Positions 63,299 through 64,000 of a stretch of 64,000 nt of DNA are shown piece after piece; position 1 is the first letter of the stretch; the number at the start of each line of letters is the position of its first letter. A program made the position numbers and the translations under genes. The notes under the pieces were generated by a model. The model had not been told where the DNA came from, ran no database searches, and was given only the letters and a program-made list of their open reading frames with translations. Source of the stretch: Chryseobacterium gambrini (GTDB taxonomy: Bacteria; Bacteroidota; Bacteroidia; Flavobacteriales; Weeksellaceae); NCBI RefSeq assembly GCF_900156825.1, contig NZ_FTOV01000002.1:1-64000 (forward strand), in the 5' to 3' direction.

Positions 63299-64000
63299 TT
63301 AATTGGAATAATTTTCAGATACCCAATATGTACCATTACTTGTAATAGTAACTTTATTTACACCAGCAGCCCATGAGATAAAGTAGTTCCCAATAGCTGG
63401 CTTTCCATAAGGAACCTGGCTGCTGTTTACGGTATTGTAGATAGGATAATTGGTGAAAATATGTGCATATGTTGCAGATGGATAATTTGCTTCATAGGAA
63501 GCATTATAGATCTTTAGTTCTCTTCCTTTGCAAGTCGTAGGATCTGGTAATATAAAATTAGCAGCCGCATTTACTCCTAAAGGATAAGTGTAAGGTGTAA
63601 GATTACCATTAGAATGATTGTAAGCAAGAGCATGGTAGATTTAGCCTGCCATTCTATGATATGATCATCTGCCTGTACTGTATAAGGCGCATAACCCTGT
63701 TGATTATTATTCGCATTATAAGTTTCTCCGGTACCCACTATTTTATGATTGAGTACAACAGCACCTCCTGCTCCTCCTGCGCAGTTCCATTTTGTACCAT
63801 CGAATATGGATAGGCATTTTTTTGTAGTATCGTATACTACCATACCTGTTTCGGATGTTGCTGCACCCAGTGCCTCAATTTGAGCAGTAGTAAGTCTGGT
63901 GGGTAAAAAACCTTTGTTGTTGGAAGACAGCTCTAAAAGAGCTTTGCTGTTTTCTGTGTTTTTATTACCCATCGTTGTAGAACCACTATGATGGATAAAT
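63299..64000 (-). pseudogene. Secreted-type repeat protein C-terminus, frameshifted and cut by the window edge
   Basis: From the window edge the frame reads FIHHSGSTTMGNKNTENSKALLELSS (open to the edge), then GFLPTRLTTAQIEALGAATSETGMVVYDTTKKCLSIFDGTKW, a common Flavobacteria surface-protein module, to YTVQADDHIIEWQAK. There the frame shifts; the continuation is in another frame (IYHALAYNHSNGNLTPYTYPLG ... WGAAGVNKVTITSNG ... WVSENYSN) to a stop at 63301-63299. Adding one A to the AAA at 63642-63640 (minus strand) joins the two halves. Real mutation or sequencing error cannot be told apart here. No T9SS tail is seen, so the C-terminus may be complete as a small beta domain. Confidence 0.6.

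Overview
The window comes from a low-GC member of the Bacteroidota, most likely a Flavobacteriia of the Chryseobacterium group (Weeksellaceae). The grounds are: T9SS type B (gliding-motility-associated) C-terminal domains; promoters of the Bacteroidota type (TTTG, about 19-21 bases, then TAnnTTTG) with no Shine-Dalgarno need; a bacillithiol deacetylase (BshB1); an exbB-exbD-exbD-tonB cluster; and gene orders such as pdxA-yceD-rpmF-accB-accC. The genus is an inference from protein style and layout, not from a search. No CRISPR array, phage module or intact insertion sequence was seen.

Layout. 1-9.7 kb: three tandem paralogous genes for very large secreted proteins (IgGFc-binding-like N-terminus, Ig-like repeats, T9SS sorting tail), the first cut by the window edge; the third carries four copies of an 83-residue repeat where the second has one. 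9.9-14.1 kb: housekeeping (tsf, accA, gltX) around a small secreted protein. 14.3-19.7 kb: a polysaccharide/LPS decoration block (GT90, mannose-phosphate-isomerase-like cupin, GT2, CgeB-like, DUF5672-like) whose minus-strand half is in one operon with rocD. 19.9-23.9 kb: pdxA-yceD-rpmF-accB-accC. 24-26.7 kb: ribE, an orphan NtrY-like histidine kinase and a tRNA methyltransferase, all tightly coupled. 26.8-32 kb: ftsE, rpmH, a DHH phosphoesterase, patatin, hydrolase, lipoprotein and a stand-alone exbD.

32-41.3 kb: a gene-free stretch with two MITE-like repeats, then a long minus-strand series of envelope and redox genes (dsbD, ATP-grasp, a NRDE gene broken by an in-frame amber stop, DinB, DoxX, DM13, outer-membrane barrel, YHS, double thioredoxin) read downstream of tilS and an ECF sigma factor. 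42.5-50.8 kb: OmpA lipoprotein, O-methyltransferase, NlpC/P60 peptidase, DUF1648, cupin, waaA, and a second sugar block (GT2, acyltransferase 3). 50.9-60.8 kb: leuS, the exbB-exbD-exbD-tonB-PstS-like-TPR cluster, bshB1 and tRNA-His. 61-64 kb: an AraC-type regulator with TPR sensor and membrane segment, a gene-free stretch, and a frameshifted secreted repeat-protein end running off the window.

Working together: the Acc subunits, YceD/L32 and the two sugar blocks serve membrane and cell-surface synthesis; the Exb/Ton cluster would power outer-membrane uptake; the sigma factor-linked redox genes and BshB1 point to envelope thiol/oxidant handling. Two genes are disrupted by single-base lesions (amber codon near 36254, one-base loss near 63641); each should be checked against raw reads before being called a true pseudogene.
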